The position numbers and the translations under genes are program-made. Shown here piece after piece: positions 30,066 through 41,870 of a stretch of 64,000 nt of DNA. Origin of the DNA: Hermatobates lingyangjiaoensis (taxonomy: Eukaryota; Arthropoda; Insecta; Hemiptera; Hermatobatidae); assembly GCA_026182355.1 (NCBI GenBank), contig JAPFBL010000167.1:719001-783000 (forward strand). Direction: 5' to 3'. The notes under the pieces are model-generated. The model did no database searches. It saw only the letters and a list, made by a program, of their open reading frames with translations, and was not told where the DNA came from. How positions within the stretch are numbered: position 1 is the first letter of the stretch; the number at the start of each line of letters is the position of its first letter.

Positions 30066-31020
30066 AAACCTTTTATTTGTTGGCATGAATATGTTCGTTT
30101 TTATTTGATAGTTTAATTTAACAAATATTTAATTCATTTGAAATTTAGCTCAAATGCATTACAGTAAAGAAATTGCAAATCATTTACAGGAGTATTTTAA
30201 ATAAAACATCTGTGAAATTAATTATTATATCAGTTTATTTTGATCCGTGTGAAGCCAGACAGATTGGGGAGGCTACTGGTAAAAAAATAAATCTTTTAGT
30301 TTATTTCGAATAGTTTCGTATTGTTGGAGACTTTAATATTGTGATACCCATTTTTCAATCAGAGTGAATCCGTTATTGTTTTTAAAAATGGCTGTTATGA
30401 TTAATCAGTGATGCATGGATGAACATCTTTAGTTATTTATTAGTGATGGTGTCTCGTTTTTCAAACAGTGTCATACGTTTATATTGTCAAATGCGTGGAA
30501 TTCGGTCATGGAGACAAGGCGATAGGGAGCATTATTTATGTCGGCTAGTCGAGCGTATATCCCTTGCAGCTCCCTTGCAGTAGGCCTACCTGTTTGCATG
30601 CTAACTTACAAATAAATTGTCAACGTCAAATTACACCAAATTGATTTTAAGGTGTTTTTGGTGTTGTCAGGTAGCTATAAAAGGAACTTTATACGTTCTG
30701 ATTCTGACATGCTGATGTGAAACTGGGAACTTATCTTCGATAAGCATTTCATATCTTTCATGGTACTTAATTTATTGCATGAATGAAGCATTCAGATGAA
30801 ATACGATTTTCCGGAGGCATTACTTTGCAAAAACGATTCTGAGTATATGTCAGAGCCTTGATTCTAATACTAGAAAACTTCTAATCAGCTGGGTTATGTC
30901 CTACCCGTTAACTATATCTTACTCGACTACTAACAAAGGTGGTTGAACAATTTTAACGCTTGTCTCAAGACTGAAAGTAAAAGTACATAAGCGGTAACTA
31001 AGTTCATCTCACCTAACTGT
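30066..31020. other. Non-coding DNA
   Basis: No gene or repeat recognised. Moderately AT-rich, with a less AT-rich part at 30480-30860. Confidence 0.45.
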
Positions 31021-31135
31021 ATTATTAGACTCTCATAGCCAACGTTTCGGTTTTTATTTAAAACCTTTTTCATAGGGGTCCTACAAAACAGAGGAAATAT
31101 AAGAAATAATTCAATCATTCAAAAATCAAACATAC
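31021..31135 (-). mobile_element. PLE-type 3' cassette, TATCGACCGTGG lineage
   Basis: Minus strand holds CTATGAAAAAGG, helix II GGTTTTAAATAAAAACC and GAAACGTTGGC, plus the GTTTGATTTTTGAATGATTG end shared with 59.34-59.38 kb. The ribozyme core is non-canonical. Confidence 0.55.
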
Positions 31136-31147
31136 ATAAAAACCGCA

Positions 31148-31312
31148 TATCCAATATCATCAATTCTTGCTAACTTAGTAATGATTGAATTACTAAAGTA
31201 TTCTAAAAGTAAGTTTGGCTCAATAGTTAAATTCATGAAACTCTATGTCGATGATTTGTTTCTAATTATTGAAAAAAGAGGATTAGATAATGTTTTGAAT
31301 GTATTCATATCA
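31148..31312 (+). pseudogene. PLE reverse transcriptase fragment with YVDD box
   Basis: One plus-strand frame reads YPISSILANLVMIELLKY, then IVKFMKLYVDDLFLIIEK and LDNVLNVF before a stop at 31313. G(S)P(L/I)SP.LAN and YVDD are RT motifs B and C; the order, spacing (about 27 residues) and the F..LYVDD.F.I sequence are those of PLEs rather than LTR or Jockey elements. The aspartates of YVDD bind the catalytic metals. The first residue of motif B is changed (GSP to YPIS). The RT fingers and thumb are missing. It lies next to, but in opposite orientation to, the minus-strand cassette at 31.02-31.13 kb, consistent with inverted PLE debris. Confidence 0.7.
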
Positions 31313-31799
31313 TAATTGACTTAATAACTTCTTTTTAATAAAAATGAAAAAACAAAAAGAAGAAATAAGAAATAATTAATAAAAAAAATTCACAAGGGCG
31401 TGGTAAATAGGAAGTTGGGCGATATGAATTAGCCAATCAGATCAAAGGAAACATCTTTGGTTATTTTTTTATTAATTTCAACTTCTATTTGTTGATATTT
31501 TTATTATTATCTTGTTACAATTGTTTATGTTTTAATATTTTTCATTAATTTTTAGTCTTTATTGAATATTTTTTAATAGCTTTTATTAAGCCTTTCATTT
31601 AATACTGTAGAATGTATGGTATGGTATTTTGACCCAACAAGTCACTGGTTGTTTTGAAATCTTTCTTGATCGTACAAGAAGAATCCTGTATATTTTCTTC
31701 TCTAATACTAACTACTGTACTTTTTCATTACGAGTAGTATTTTTTTTTTTTTTTTACTACAATCACAGTTGAATATTTTTTATATTTTTTAATTTTTAA

Positions 31800-31873
31800 T
31801 TGAACATTTCAGGACTTCGTGAAACATTGAACCCGCGAAAACTTAACCGCGAACTAGCGAGGGATTACTGTAT
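31800..31873. mobile_element. Terminus of a Tc1/mariner/pogo-type element
   Basis: On the minus strand the sequence begins TACAGTAATCCCTCGCTAGT and continues TTCGCGGTTAAGTTTTCGCG, a terminal repeat type common in pogo/mariner-group DNA transposons. No matching left end was found within 400 bp, so it is a fragment. Confidence 0.55.
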
Positions 31874-33540
31874 TTAGTTTTCGCATATTTTCTTTGCCCT
31901 TTTTAAGTATTTCTCATTCCAGGCCAGGATTCATCCAAAATGAGTTACATTCCTCCGGATTACTTCCACAAGGCCTCTTTTACATACTGGTAGATGTCGA
32001 CGTCTTCTGCTAGTTCTTGCTAGTTTCCAACTAAATTCCTCAGAAGGTAACTTCTTCACACACAGTTATCTTTCTGTGAGAATGTTGCGGAGTCTTACTT
32101 CTTTCCTTGGTTCGAGAATAGGTATTGGTCTACTTGATTTAATGTCAAGTACTGTTTGAATTATGGACATGCTATCAATTTTAATATAGATTTGAAAGCT
32201 ATTTATCAGTAAACATTTATAAGCAATCAATAATAATTAAAAATACATTTTTTTTATTCTTTCAAATGGTATTTACTCAAAATGAACTCATTAAATATAT
32301 TAAATTAAAAAAATGACTCTCGTTGTCCAAGTGTCAATTGCTTTAAAGACTCTTGACATTACAAACCAGATTTTCAATTTAATTCAGAGCCTTAAATTGA
32401 ACGTGGCAGACATCAATAAAGCAGGCCAAAAGGAAATGATTTACTGGGCTAAAGCCGGAGGCAAACAAGGCTTTAATTGCAAAAGGGTCTAATTAGATAA
32501 GATTATCAGATAAGGGCGGGTGTTGGGAGCAGCTGAAGGACAAAGCCCTGTTCAGCTCTTTATGACGCCGATTTCTTTAAACTTAGCCTGAATCAAGAGC
32601 AATTTAGTTCTTGTGATTTTTTTTATTTTAAATTTGAATTGCATCTTTTTCAAGAATGTTTTAAAGCCTCTCTGCAGTCATTCACTCCTTATATTCAAAA
32701 TAGTCTACCATGTCATTTTACATACATAAATTTATAATTATTGTAAAATTCATATGGAATGTTAAAAATAACTTGAGCCTTAAATTTGACAAACTTTATT
32801 TCTTCATTTTTTGCAAAAAATTGAATGAAACTTTGATTACTACTCCTTATGGTGTTTGAAAGTATCATATGAAATGATAAGAGTCTTTGGTGAAAATTTG
32901 ACGTCTGCCCATTTAAAATCACTCTCAGGTTGACCCAGCTCTCTCAAGGAATCCTAACATAATTTGACTAGGTTCAAATTTACTGTATCCTGGAGGAAAG
33001 CGTGTAAAACTAATTATTTATTACGTAAGTTTCTTTGAATTTTTTTCTGAAAAGTAAAAAAACTAAACTTTCCGGATCTGGTTCACTTTTTGTTTAACTA
33101 CGATAGTACTGGTTTTTAGTGGTCTATAGCCCAAATTTTCATTTTCTAAAATCTGTTGGTATTACTTTTAGCAAAAAGTATGCGGAGAAAGTTCGAAAAT
33201 AATCGCAAAATTTTAAGGAAACTATTCAGGAGGACATCAGAGTTTGTCTGTTAATAACGTCGACTTGTTGAACTCATTTCTGCTTCTCTTAAAGATAATA
33301 AACGAAAAAATTCTTTAAACAAAAGGAAAAGTGTGGGAAAACTCTTAAGATTTAACTGATTAAACATAATAAACAAATTATCGCCCAAGTTCCATTTTTT
33401 TAGAAAATTAAAAAATGATACTTATCAATGGTTGGGACTTCCTTTTCTTGTTTTTTTTGTCACCCATATACAGGTAAATTATACTAACTTATTTAAATTC
33501 CAAAAAAAAATATTCCACCTGAAGAATATAAATACGCAGA
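31874..33540. other. Non-coding DNA with a possible regulatory island
   Basis: No gene supported. An island at about 32340-32610 is non-repetitive and less AT-rich. It has a GATA-site cluster (AGATAAG and TTATCAGATAAGG at 32497-32517) next to CTAATTAG, plus GGGCGGG. At 31908-31990 a T/C-rich tract ending in CAG precedes an ATG frame of 17 codons; I do not consider it an exon without further support. Confidence 0.35.
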
Positions 33541-33545
33541 AAAGT

Positions 33546-33700
33546 AAACAATACACTGACTAACACTAATTTTTGGAAAATCTTTCTTCAAGAAAGAAGT
33601 GCGAGAGTTCAGGAGAGAGTGGTCTTACTCATTTTTCTCTCCTGAAGACGGATTTTCCGAAAATGAGAGTTAGTAAGTGTGTTCATTACTCGTGTAGTAA
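33546..33700. repeat. Inverted cassette with degenerate ribozymes
   Basis: Arms share CACTGACTAACACTAATTTT / GAGAGTTAGTAAGTGTG. The plus copy has CTGAAGA (33642-33648) and helix II GGATTTTCC with GAAA, but helix III is broken by a U-to-G change (AAUG). The minus copy core reads TTGAAGA. Confidence 0.65.
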
Positions 33701-35183
33701 TTATATTAATATATGTAAATAATAAAACACTATATAGTAAAATGATTATGTATTTTATGTAATAATACTTTCATTTTTTATCAGTCATACTTCATAGAAA
33801 CTCTGGTTGGGTTAGAGAAGTGCGAATTTTTCCTTTGATTTGTGTCTTAACTAACCGTGGAAATATATAATACTAGACTATCCGCAATCCTTTGTGTCAC
33901 TCACAAATTATAGCAATAAATATTGAAATAAACTCACTGAAAATGATTGACGGGGATAATTTTAATTGTTGTTTCTTGTTATTAAGGCACGGAAACAGAT
34001 TCTTATATGGCCTCAAGCATTTTGATATAGTATTCTTAACATGATTCAAGATATGTACACAGTAAGTATATTTAGCAGAATAAAAATCATTTAAAAGTAA
34101 AAAAAAAACATTTATTTTATCATATAAATAAATAAAACATTAATTCAAGTTATATACACAATGAAATATATTTAAAACAAACAAAACTTGTAAATGGAAA
34201 TATTCAATGTATTTATCAACCATTAAAAACATTAATGAAAGGAATATGTCGTTATAATATTACCTTAGAACATTTTTATTTTATCTGATAGTTGTGTTCA
34301 AGTTTGTTTCTAAAATTATTTATTTCTAAGCTCTAACGTGATAGTCTATTATATATTATAGGCTACCCTGACCCCTAATGAGAAATATTATTAAATAATA
34401 TTGTAGAAAGTTGAGGCGAGTGCGCAAGCCACTAGGCTACCCTGACACCCTAATACGATTTGTTATTATTTAATACAACCACAACAAAGCCAATCACAAC
34501 AAAAGTAAAGTGGATGAACAAACAAACAAACAAACTCACAAACTTTTTAAAAATATAGATAATCTACATTTTAAACCATTGTTTGATAAGTCGGTCATAA
34601 TATTTTTGTTTTATACTATTTTGAATTTTATTTAGTTGGTCATTTTCATATATGTAATAGAATATTTGAACAATATTGAAATAGTCTGCCAGTTATTCCG
34701 GGTGGTAATATTTCGACCAGTGTAAACATACCGCTTGGGAGAAGAATATTTTCCGGTCTGCTAAGTTATTCAACTCCATAATGCCGAACCCAGTGTTACT
34801 TCAACTATTTAGAACATATATTTTATTCATTTAAACTAAAATTTGAACAAATAGTGAATATGGACTAATTTCTAGTTTAAATAAGTTTAATATTAATATA
34901 AAATATTTGTTTTACAAAACAATATCATATTTCATTTTTAGAGAGTTAGATTAATATAGTTAATATTTTTTTGTATATACAGAAGTGTGTTATGTTTGGT
35001 GAATAACTCAGGAATCTGTACATGTGTTTCTCTGTGGATTGTTGTATCACAAATTTGGCGCCGCAGAGTTTCTTATTTTACGTGCGGCAATATCATGATT
35101 TTGCAGAACAAAAAATCGATTGAATAGTCAAACCTCTTCTTATTTTACTTCCTTCAAGTCTTCTATTCCTATATAATCAAAAA
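33701..35183. other. AT-rich non-coding DNA with a tRNA-like SINE scrap
   Basis: At 34363-34460 a tRNA-like SINE head scrap lies on the minus strand (AGGCGAGTGCGCAAGCCACT) with GGCTACCCTGAC present on both sides. Otherwise featureless. Confidence 0.4.
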
Positions 35184-35515
35184 GGGGGCCAGGCTAGCTC
35201 AGTTGTTACGTACTCGCCTCTGAACTGATAGGACCGGGGTTCGATCCTCACCTGGCCCTCGATTTATTCACGCGGGAGGTGAATAAATCTGAGCGCGTCG
35301 TCCCTCGGAGAAGGACGTTAAACCGTCGGTCCCGAGCCTGTACGATGTCAGGTACTCGTTAAAGATCCCTATACTCTAAATACACTTGAGTTAGGCAAAA
35401 TTTAGAACTCCCACTGTAGAATCAATCTTCATTGTGTGGTATCACAAAGGACCAATGCTCGGCCTACGTGTGTTCCCTTGTGTGATTGCCATTGCAACCT
35501 AACCTAACCTATAAT
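35184..35515 (+). mobile_element. tRNA-derived SINE, best full-length copy
   Basis: Starts GGGGGCCAGGCTAGCTCAGT with an A-box match (TAGCTCAGTTG) and has a B-box GGTTCGATCC 45 bp later, i.e. an internal RNA polymerase III promoter. The body follows: ATTTATTCACGCGGGAGGTG AATAAATC hairpin, GGACGTTAAACCGTCGGTCC, the ACTCCCACTGTAGAATC block, GTGGTATCACAAAGGACCAA and an AACCTAACCTAACC tail. About 330 bp. At least eight other copies or fragments lie in this window. Confidence 0.85.
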
Positions 35516-37620
35516 TCAAAAAAACCTTCAATATGAATTATTGTAACTATTAGTATTACCTGCAACTGAATTGTATTAATTTACCTTTATTATAAAATTG
35601 TTTTGTGTAGAAAATTAGTGTGGATAAATGAATGACTGACTACCAAGTTCAGTTTAACGAGGAGTTGCAATTTAAGATGATAAAATGACTGCTCTTGATA
35701 AAGCACAATTGATGAAACTGGGACGTTTGAGCACAATTAAATCAGTTCTGTGGATTTTCAACACCTGGAAACAACCTCTACTAAGAATATAACTGAAGCG
35801 AAATAACAGTATTGGGCTAAGGAAGGGAATTAGAAGGGCTCAGACGTCTGCAACCAACTTAAAGAACTCGTCGACTCAATTTCATTGGATTAATGTTTTA
35901 ACAAGACATTTATTAAAATTTCAAAGTTAAAACGAGTAATAGCGTCGTAATAAAGGCCCATGATTTGATAATTTACAGGCTTCGCATAAACCACAAAATT
36001 CATATTTTATTAATGATATTGCTTTTAGTTAAGAGTTTATTTTACAAACTAAAGTCAAAACTCTTGCCTTCTCTGTTAAAGGCAACATTTTGGCTCGATG
36101 AATTGAGAGACACTGAAAGGTAAACAGAGTTTTACTAAATGGGAGTTTGTACCAAATATTTTTGGCCAAGCCCCAAAAAATTAATTAATCTCGCTATATC
36201 AAAGTGCAGTAAATTAAACACGCCGAATGAAGAAGTGGTTTTGCAGTTTCCTAAATTAAATTAAAGTTGATCGAAAACCTTCTACTATTAGATACCTATA
36301 ATTATATTCACAATGGTATATATATATATGCTTTTAAAAACTGGATGTCTGTTTCCACTTGGTTCAATTTCGTCTTATATTTTTCCAAATTACGAAATTT
36401 TTTCTTTAATTCAGAGTTCAACTTCAAAATTAAATCAAATGATAAAAGATACTTGAAACATAATAAGAGATTTTCATGTATATTTCAAACTTGTTACCTC
36501 ATTGATATTGTTTCAGACTGTATACAGTTGTTTTGTTCTATCTCTAAAGCGTTAGCTAGGAGGGATATGATAACGAAGAAATTAGATAACATTGCAAGTT
36601 TATTATATTAATTAAGATGCTAAACATAAACTAACAAGTCCTGCGTTCGAGGTGTATTAATCTAGACTTCAGCTGGTAATGGAAGCATTTAATAAACCAA
36701 GAATGGTTTCTTATTGTGACAACAGAAATAGATGTCGATCGAAACATTCTTGATTGTCTTTCAAGAGGCTGATGAGTATCACAATTGCTTCATCTCAGGA
36801 AAACCAAGTAGTCTGGACTGAAGAGTACGATTTTCGACCTTATTGCAACTAGAGTTTGGTTTAATGCTCTTGCTGATGGAAGCTGAGATTGATAGCAACC
36901 GCAACCTTATCTACAGAACATGATTGCTTACCACTGGGCCAATTTCAACGCTATCAAATTGTTACCTTACAACAGGTTTCTCATTCTTATAGAATCGATA
37001 AATATGGATCATTCACAGCTAAGAACAATTTACAGTGGCCGACATAAGGATATCGCTGGTATCAAAAATACTGTACTATAATTGGATAATTATTCTTTCA
37101 TTCATACGACTCTCATTTACCTCTTTATAAAATTTATTTAAAAATTATGATTTTTTTATAAAATACATAATTTTACAATTAAATCGTGACTCAACCTGTA
37201 AATACATTTGAAGACAAAATATACAAATATTTTATATTTACTTGTTGCATTTTCTCTTTAATAAAATGAAAATTGATCCAAAATGGTCAACAAAAGTACT
37301 CAAAAATATACTAAAGAAAGAACAGATATTAGGTGCTGCACACTTAGAGTTTCAAAGTTTCGGTTTAAGTGTTGCCAGAGGAAATGAACCTCTGGTTGGA
37401 AACTGTTATCTTGCCTCTTCTGTTCCTCCAGATGACAGTTAAAGCAAAAATTTGTGACTATTAAGTTTCAAACCTATTATGTGTGGTTATTTGTTTTAAT
37501 TTTGAAAACTTTTGTTTAGATTTTATTGTTCACCTGTCAGTGAAATGAAAGACAGCTGAACTTTATTTACAAAAAAAAAGAACTTTTAAGTGTTAATCAT
37601 TTTAAAGTGCATAATTTGTG
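35516..37620. other. Non-coding DNA with two unassigned open frames
   Basis: A 114-codon plus frame at 36267-36611 (MIENLLLLDTYNYIHNG start; hydrophobic and aromatic-rich first half, basic middle NDKRYLKHNKR) and a 66-codon frame at 37242-37442 show no family I recognise. Both are compatible with chance in this base composition. Confidence 0.3.
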
Positions 37621-37825
37621 CTAAGCTTGTTCTCTCTTCTCTCTCTCTTTCCACTCTCTTTTACTCACATTTGTAGACAAACACATACATATTCACAGAG
37701 GGCTCACCAGTATAGACGCATCATTCCTTCTCCTTCTCTCTCTCTCTCTCTCTTTTACTCACATATGTAGACAAACACATACATATTCACAGAGGGCTCA
37801 CCAGTATAGACGCATCATTCCTTCT

Positions 37826-37892
<67 letters not shown>

Positions 37893-37960
37893 TCACATAT
37901 GTAGACAAACACATACATATTCACAGGGGGCACACGAGTATAGACGCTTCATTCCTTCTC
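37621..37960. repeat. Tandem repeat with embedded (CT)n, about three units
   Basis: The block ACTCACATATGTAGACAAAC, CACATACATATTCACAG and GGGCTCACCAGTATAGACGC ATCATTCCTTCTC is present about three times (37660, 37755, 37890), each followed by a (CT)n tract of different length (longest 37825-37886). The last unit is shorter and more diverged. Confidence 0.8.
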
Positions 37961-39240
37961 TCTTTCTCTTTCACATAACAGACACACAAACACACATAAT
38001 GGAACACATTCCTATCACTACATTGTACAACTTGGGACAATCGGCTTCTAAGTCACTTGGTATAATTCAATCAAAAATTGTTGTTATATTTTTATCACAT
38101 AACACATAAACACAGTCTTTTCCTTTGAAAGTTTCTTCTGCCGTTCACAAATGTTTGCGAATGTTAAAGTGTCTCAATTTACAGACACCTTGAATTTAAC
38201 TTTGTTTTATAAATTCACAATTGAAATTATAAATATGCTGTGATACAGAAGTTTTACTTCCTTTGAAAATAGGTTAGATTGTTGAAGTATTTCGGATCTA
38301 TTTGGTAGATGTTGTTCAGCATTTATGATATTAAATGTGAAAAAAGTCGGAGTGTACTTAAAGAAATATTTATAAAACGAACGTCTCTGAGTTCATGTTA
38401 CTGTATATTTGGCTAGCTGTCATTGTGTTTTTGTTGTCTTATGGTTTGCTTTCGTGTCATTGTGCTAGTTTTGCTATATGATTTGGCATGTGTATTACTG
38501 TGTTCGTGTTTGCCTATGTTTTGCCACGTGTCATTCTGTTCGTATCGGTCTATGTTTTAACGTCTATATCACTGTGTTGTGTTGATATATATTTCATTTT
38601 GTGTGTCAATGCACCTAATTTGCATTATCTTTTGTCTTGTGTAATTGTGTTCATGTTGGAGTAAGCTCTGCTCCTGTGTCATTGTGTTCATGTTTTCTGT
38701 GTTTTGGTTTATATATATGATTGTGTTTGTGTTGCTCTAGTTTCGGCTATTGTATCACTCTCTTCAATTCTTCTCTTTTAAATTAAACAGTTTATTATTT
38801 TCTAAATGCCTTTATTTTTGCAAAAAAATCAGACTTTATTTATAAACTAAAATATAAAAGAAAACAATCAGCATCTGCAAGATACGTGAGGCAAATTTCT
38901 TCCAAGCTTTAGAGTTTATGATAAATTAAAAATATAAGAAAATGATGGTAATATCTTGAGGGAGACGGAACGAAGACGGAATTCTGAAGCGGAATGATCT
39001 CGTCATTTGCTTAACCTACACAATTTCTGCAAGCGAAAAAATATGTCCCTAAAACATTCCAAACTGTTTTAGAAATAATTTTTAATATAAAAACAGTTAA
39101 CTGGAATCGAATTTCTGGATTCAATCAATTGCTATTACATTATTAACTTAATGTAGAGTTTGTTTATTTTTGGATTATTCTATTTTTTAAATCACATTTT
39201 TTAAGATTATCGTTCTTTCTGTTACAATGTATTCAAACTT
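37961..39240. other. Non-coding DNA, GT-rich part
   Basis: From about 38400 to 38760 the words TTGTGTTCATGTT, GTGTCATTGTG and TATGTTTTGCC recur irregularly, a decayed tandem repeat of about 45-50 bp. No gene. Confidence 0.45.
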
Positions 39241-39290
39241 TCTGTCCTTTCGACCGAGATTTGGTCTTCTTCTAAGGTGCATAGTGATTA
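39241..39290 (-). ncRNA. Decayed hammerhead-like motif
   Basis: Minus strand: helix II GACC-AAATCTC-GGTC followed by GAAAG, but the core reads TTAGAAGA. Probably a lone dead copy. Confidence 0.25.
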
Positions 39291-39457
39291 CATAAATGAA
39301 AGAACTTTTGATGGGGGTTTTGAAAATCAATTAAGTCTTCACTTACGAGTAAGTTGAAACTAACGCGTTGTTAGTTTTAACCATAAAGCCCTTTTGTGTG
39401 GAGACAATTGTTTTGAAATCCCCCATCATGATTAAATGTCATGCTAAACAGATTGTT

Positions 39458-40195
39458 CTAGTATTGAATACGGGGACTTTGGATTGCTTTACTTATTGCA
39501 TAACTCTTATTGTTCTAGTGTTGAATACAGGAACTTTGGATTGCTTTACTTATTGCATAACTCTTATTGCTCTAGTTTTGAATATAGGAACTTTGGATTG
39601 CTTTTCTTATTCCATAACTCTAATTACTCTAGTATTGAATACAGGAACTTTGGATTGCTTTACTTATTGCATAACTCTTATTGCTCTAGTTTTGAATATA
39701 GGAACTTTGGATTGCTTTACTTGTTCCATAACTCTAATTACTCTAGTATTGAATACAGGAACTTCGGATTGTTTTACTTATTGCATAACTCTTATTTCTC
39801 TAGTTTTGAATATAGGAACTTTGGATTGCTTTACTTGTTCCATAACTCTAATTACTCTAGTATTGAATACAGGAACTTTGGATTGCTTTACTTATTGCAT
39901 AACTCTTATTTCTCTAGTTTTGAATATAGGAACTTTGGATTGCTTTACTTGTTCCATAACTCTAATTACTCTAGTATTGAATACAGGAACTTTGGATTGC
40001 TTTACTTATTCCATAACTCTTATTGCTCTAGTATTGAATACAGAAACTTTGGATTGCTTTACTTATTCTATAACTCTTATTTCTCTAATATTGAATACAG
40101 TAACTTTGGATTGCTTTACTTATTGCATAACTCTTATTGCTCTAGTATTGAATACAGGAACTTTGGATTGCTTTACTTATTGCATAACTTTTGAA
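39458..40195. repeat. 57-bp minisatellite with alternating unit types
   Basis: About thirteen units of 57 bp built on CTCTAGTATTGAATACAGGAACTTTGG ATTGCTTTAC type sequence (written here in two parts). Through 39560-39990 two variants alternate: one with TTATTGCATAACTCTTATT and TTTTGAATATAGG, the other with TTGTTCCATAACTCTAATTA and TATTGAATACAGG, giving a 114-bp higher-order unit. As 57 is divisible by three, two plus-strand frames stay open (282 and 236 codons; repeats such as LVLNTGTLDCFTYCITLI). I read these as by-products. Confidence 0.85.
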
Positions 40196-40580
40196 CTTAT
40201 GATTGGGAGGTTATAATAAATAGGGTTTGCTCTAACAGCATATTACCATATTTACTAAATAATTTATATGCAGTGAAATAAAAATGAAAAATAAATCAGT
40301 AGTAAACTGAAAAATTGAATTCCTTATTTCTATAGAGGTTTTACTTTTTATATATTTTTTTTAAAAGTAGGATGAAATTAGATCACCTTAGTTGCTCAAG
40401 TTTCCAATTTTTATTTGAGCTATATATATCTGCGTTGATTTACAGGCTACAAATTTAATGGGCGACCTAAACAAAAGTCAGCTTACTTTTACGAATATCT
40501 GGTGTCAACAATAACAGTTCTTATTTTTGAGGTACTTATTGCAAAGTTTGGTGAAGGAGGATGATTAGTTTTAAAGCAGG
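40196..40580. other. AT-rich non-coding DNA
   Basis: Nothing recognised. Confidence 0.5.
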
Positions 40581-40946
40581 TACAAAAGAACCTTGCAGTA
40601 CGAGTTTAATTCGTTCCCAGACCGAGCTCGTGTTATGATGTAATTTTTCGCATTGAAATTAATATGAATACAATGTAAATAAACAGAAATGGTGCAATTT
40701 AAAAAATAAATTATACTGTACGTATAATATTAATAATATTACTGGAACAATAAATGTATGCAAGAAATAATAATGTTTTAGTATTAAACTACTAAACTTA
40801 AAACGGAGACGATCAAGACGTGAGAAACGTGGTCACTCGTACTACAAATTTGTATTCGTTGTGAGAGACAAACATTGTTACGAATGGTTGCTTGTAAAGC
40901 GGATTACTCGTACAAAAGGGCACTAGTGCTACAAGGTTCTAGTGTA
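40581..40946. mobile_element. pogo/Tigger-like MITE flanked by TA
   Basis: Termini CAAAAGAACCTTGCAGTACG (40583) and, inverted, CACTAGAACCTTGTAGCAC (ending 40944) resemble the CAGTAGAACCTCG ends of pogo/Tigger elements; TA flanks both. The 362-bp interior is non-coding. The same element, inverted, underlies 12.98-13.75 kb, where its terminus is tandemly repeated. Confidence 0.7.
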
Positions 40947-41229
40947 TAATTAAAAGTAACAAGAGCTTTATGTTTTTATCTCTTGAAATTGTAGCCTTAA
41001 TGTGTTCGCATAAATTATTAAAATATATAGTATCTGGTCTACTTCACTGGCGTTGTAACTGCTTTGAACACCTAGTAGCAAAGGCCAGCTTTGTGGAAAC
41101 TTGACCGCATTGATGATACTATAAGTAAGCTTACAGATTTCTTAATATACAAAGTCGAAAGTTGGGGAACTAAAGCCCTCTTATTCTATATTTAGCCTCC
41201 AATATAGAGTGACTCATTCTAATGCAGTA

Positions 41230-41870
41230 TAGCGGTTACAATATTATTGAATTATTTTTTGAAATTTGTTTACATTTTTCTCGGGATAAGTCTGGTATAT
41301 CCCGATGGTATCTTGTGATTTCGAGCACACATTTTTGTTTTATTAACTTCATTAAATAATATTTCTAAAATTGTTTTGTTATTAATGTTTGATACCGATT
41401 CATTAGTGGTTTGCGCCACCTTGAGATGACTATGCAACTATGCCAATGAAAACATATTTGTGGTTGGCAGCGGGTTTAATTGGGTCTGAATCAAATTACT
41501 TGGGGGGGCAGGGAGTTGGGGGGTGGGTGGACGGTGGAGAAGCGGAGCTTTATTCGATGGTTCAGCTTCCAAACTGCGAGTCGCCTAGCTTGAGTCAGGG
41601 TTTCATTATTATTGAATTATTCATTGCTTGTAACTTTGTTTGAACATTCTCATAAGTCGGTATAGTCGCCATGGTATCTGTGAATCGATGCCACATTGTT
41701 TGTTATATTAAACTTATTAAAATAATATTTAACTACAAATGTTTTGTTATAATGTATATGTACACGATTCATTAGTGGTTGCGCCACCTTGAGTAATGGT
41801 ATGCAACTATGCAAGAAATAATTTGTGGTATGAGCACCAGGCAGTTTAATTGGTCTGAACACAATATGGC
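41230..41870. repeat. Diverged tandem duplication of about 360 bp
   Basis: Segment 41235-41500 (TTATTGAATTATT..., GATTCATTAGTGGTTTGCGCC, ACCTTGAG, ATGCAACTATGC, GGTTTAATTGGGTCTGAA) recurs at 41608-41860 in the same order with many substitutions and indels. The second copy leads into the 35-bp minisatellite. Confidence 0.7.

Noticed and set aside
31908..31990. Possible exon: pyrimidine tract, CAG, then ATG frame MSYIPPDYFHKASFTYW
   Set aside because: Only 17 codons, no recognisable domain, and splice-like signals of this strength arise often in AT-rich DNA.
35184..35262. Functional tRNA gene
   Set aside because: A-box and B-box are present, but the cloverleaf is imperfect and the sequence continues into the SINE body; it is the SINE head.
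36267..36611. 114-codon frame as a host gene
   Set aside because: No family recognised, start codon arbitrary, composition as expected for AT-rich DNA. Kept only as a note in the region entry.
39458..40195. Regular repeats resembling a CRISPR array
   Set aside because: No unique spacers, repeats are contiguous, and the DNA is eukaryotic.
39368..40216. 282-codon and 236-codon overlapping open frames
   Set aside because: Both follow from the 57-bp tandem unit. Two frames open at once on the same strand argues against selection on either.
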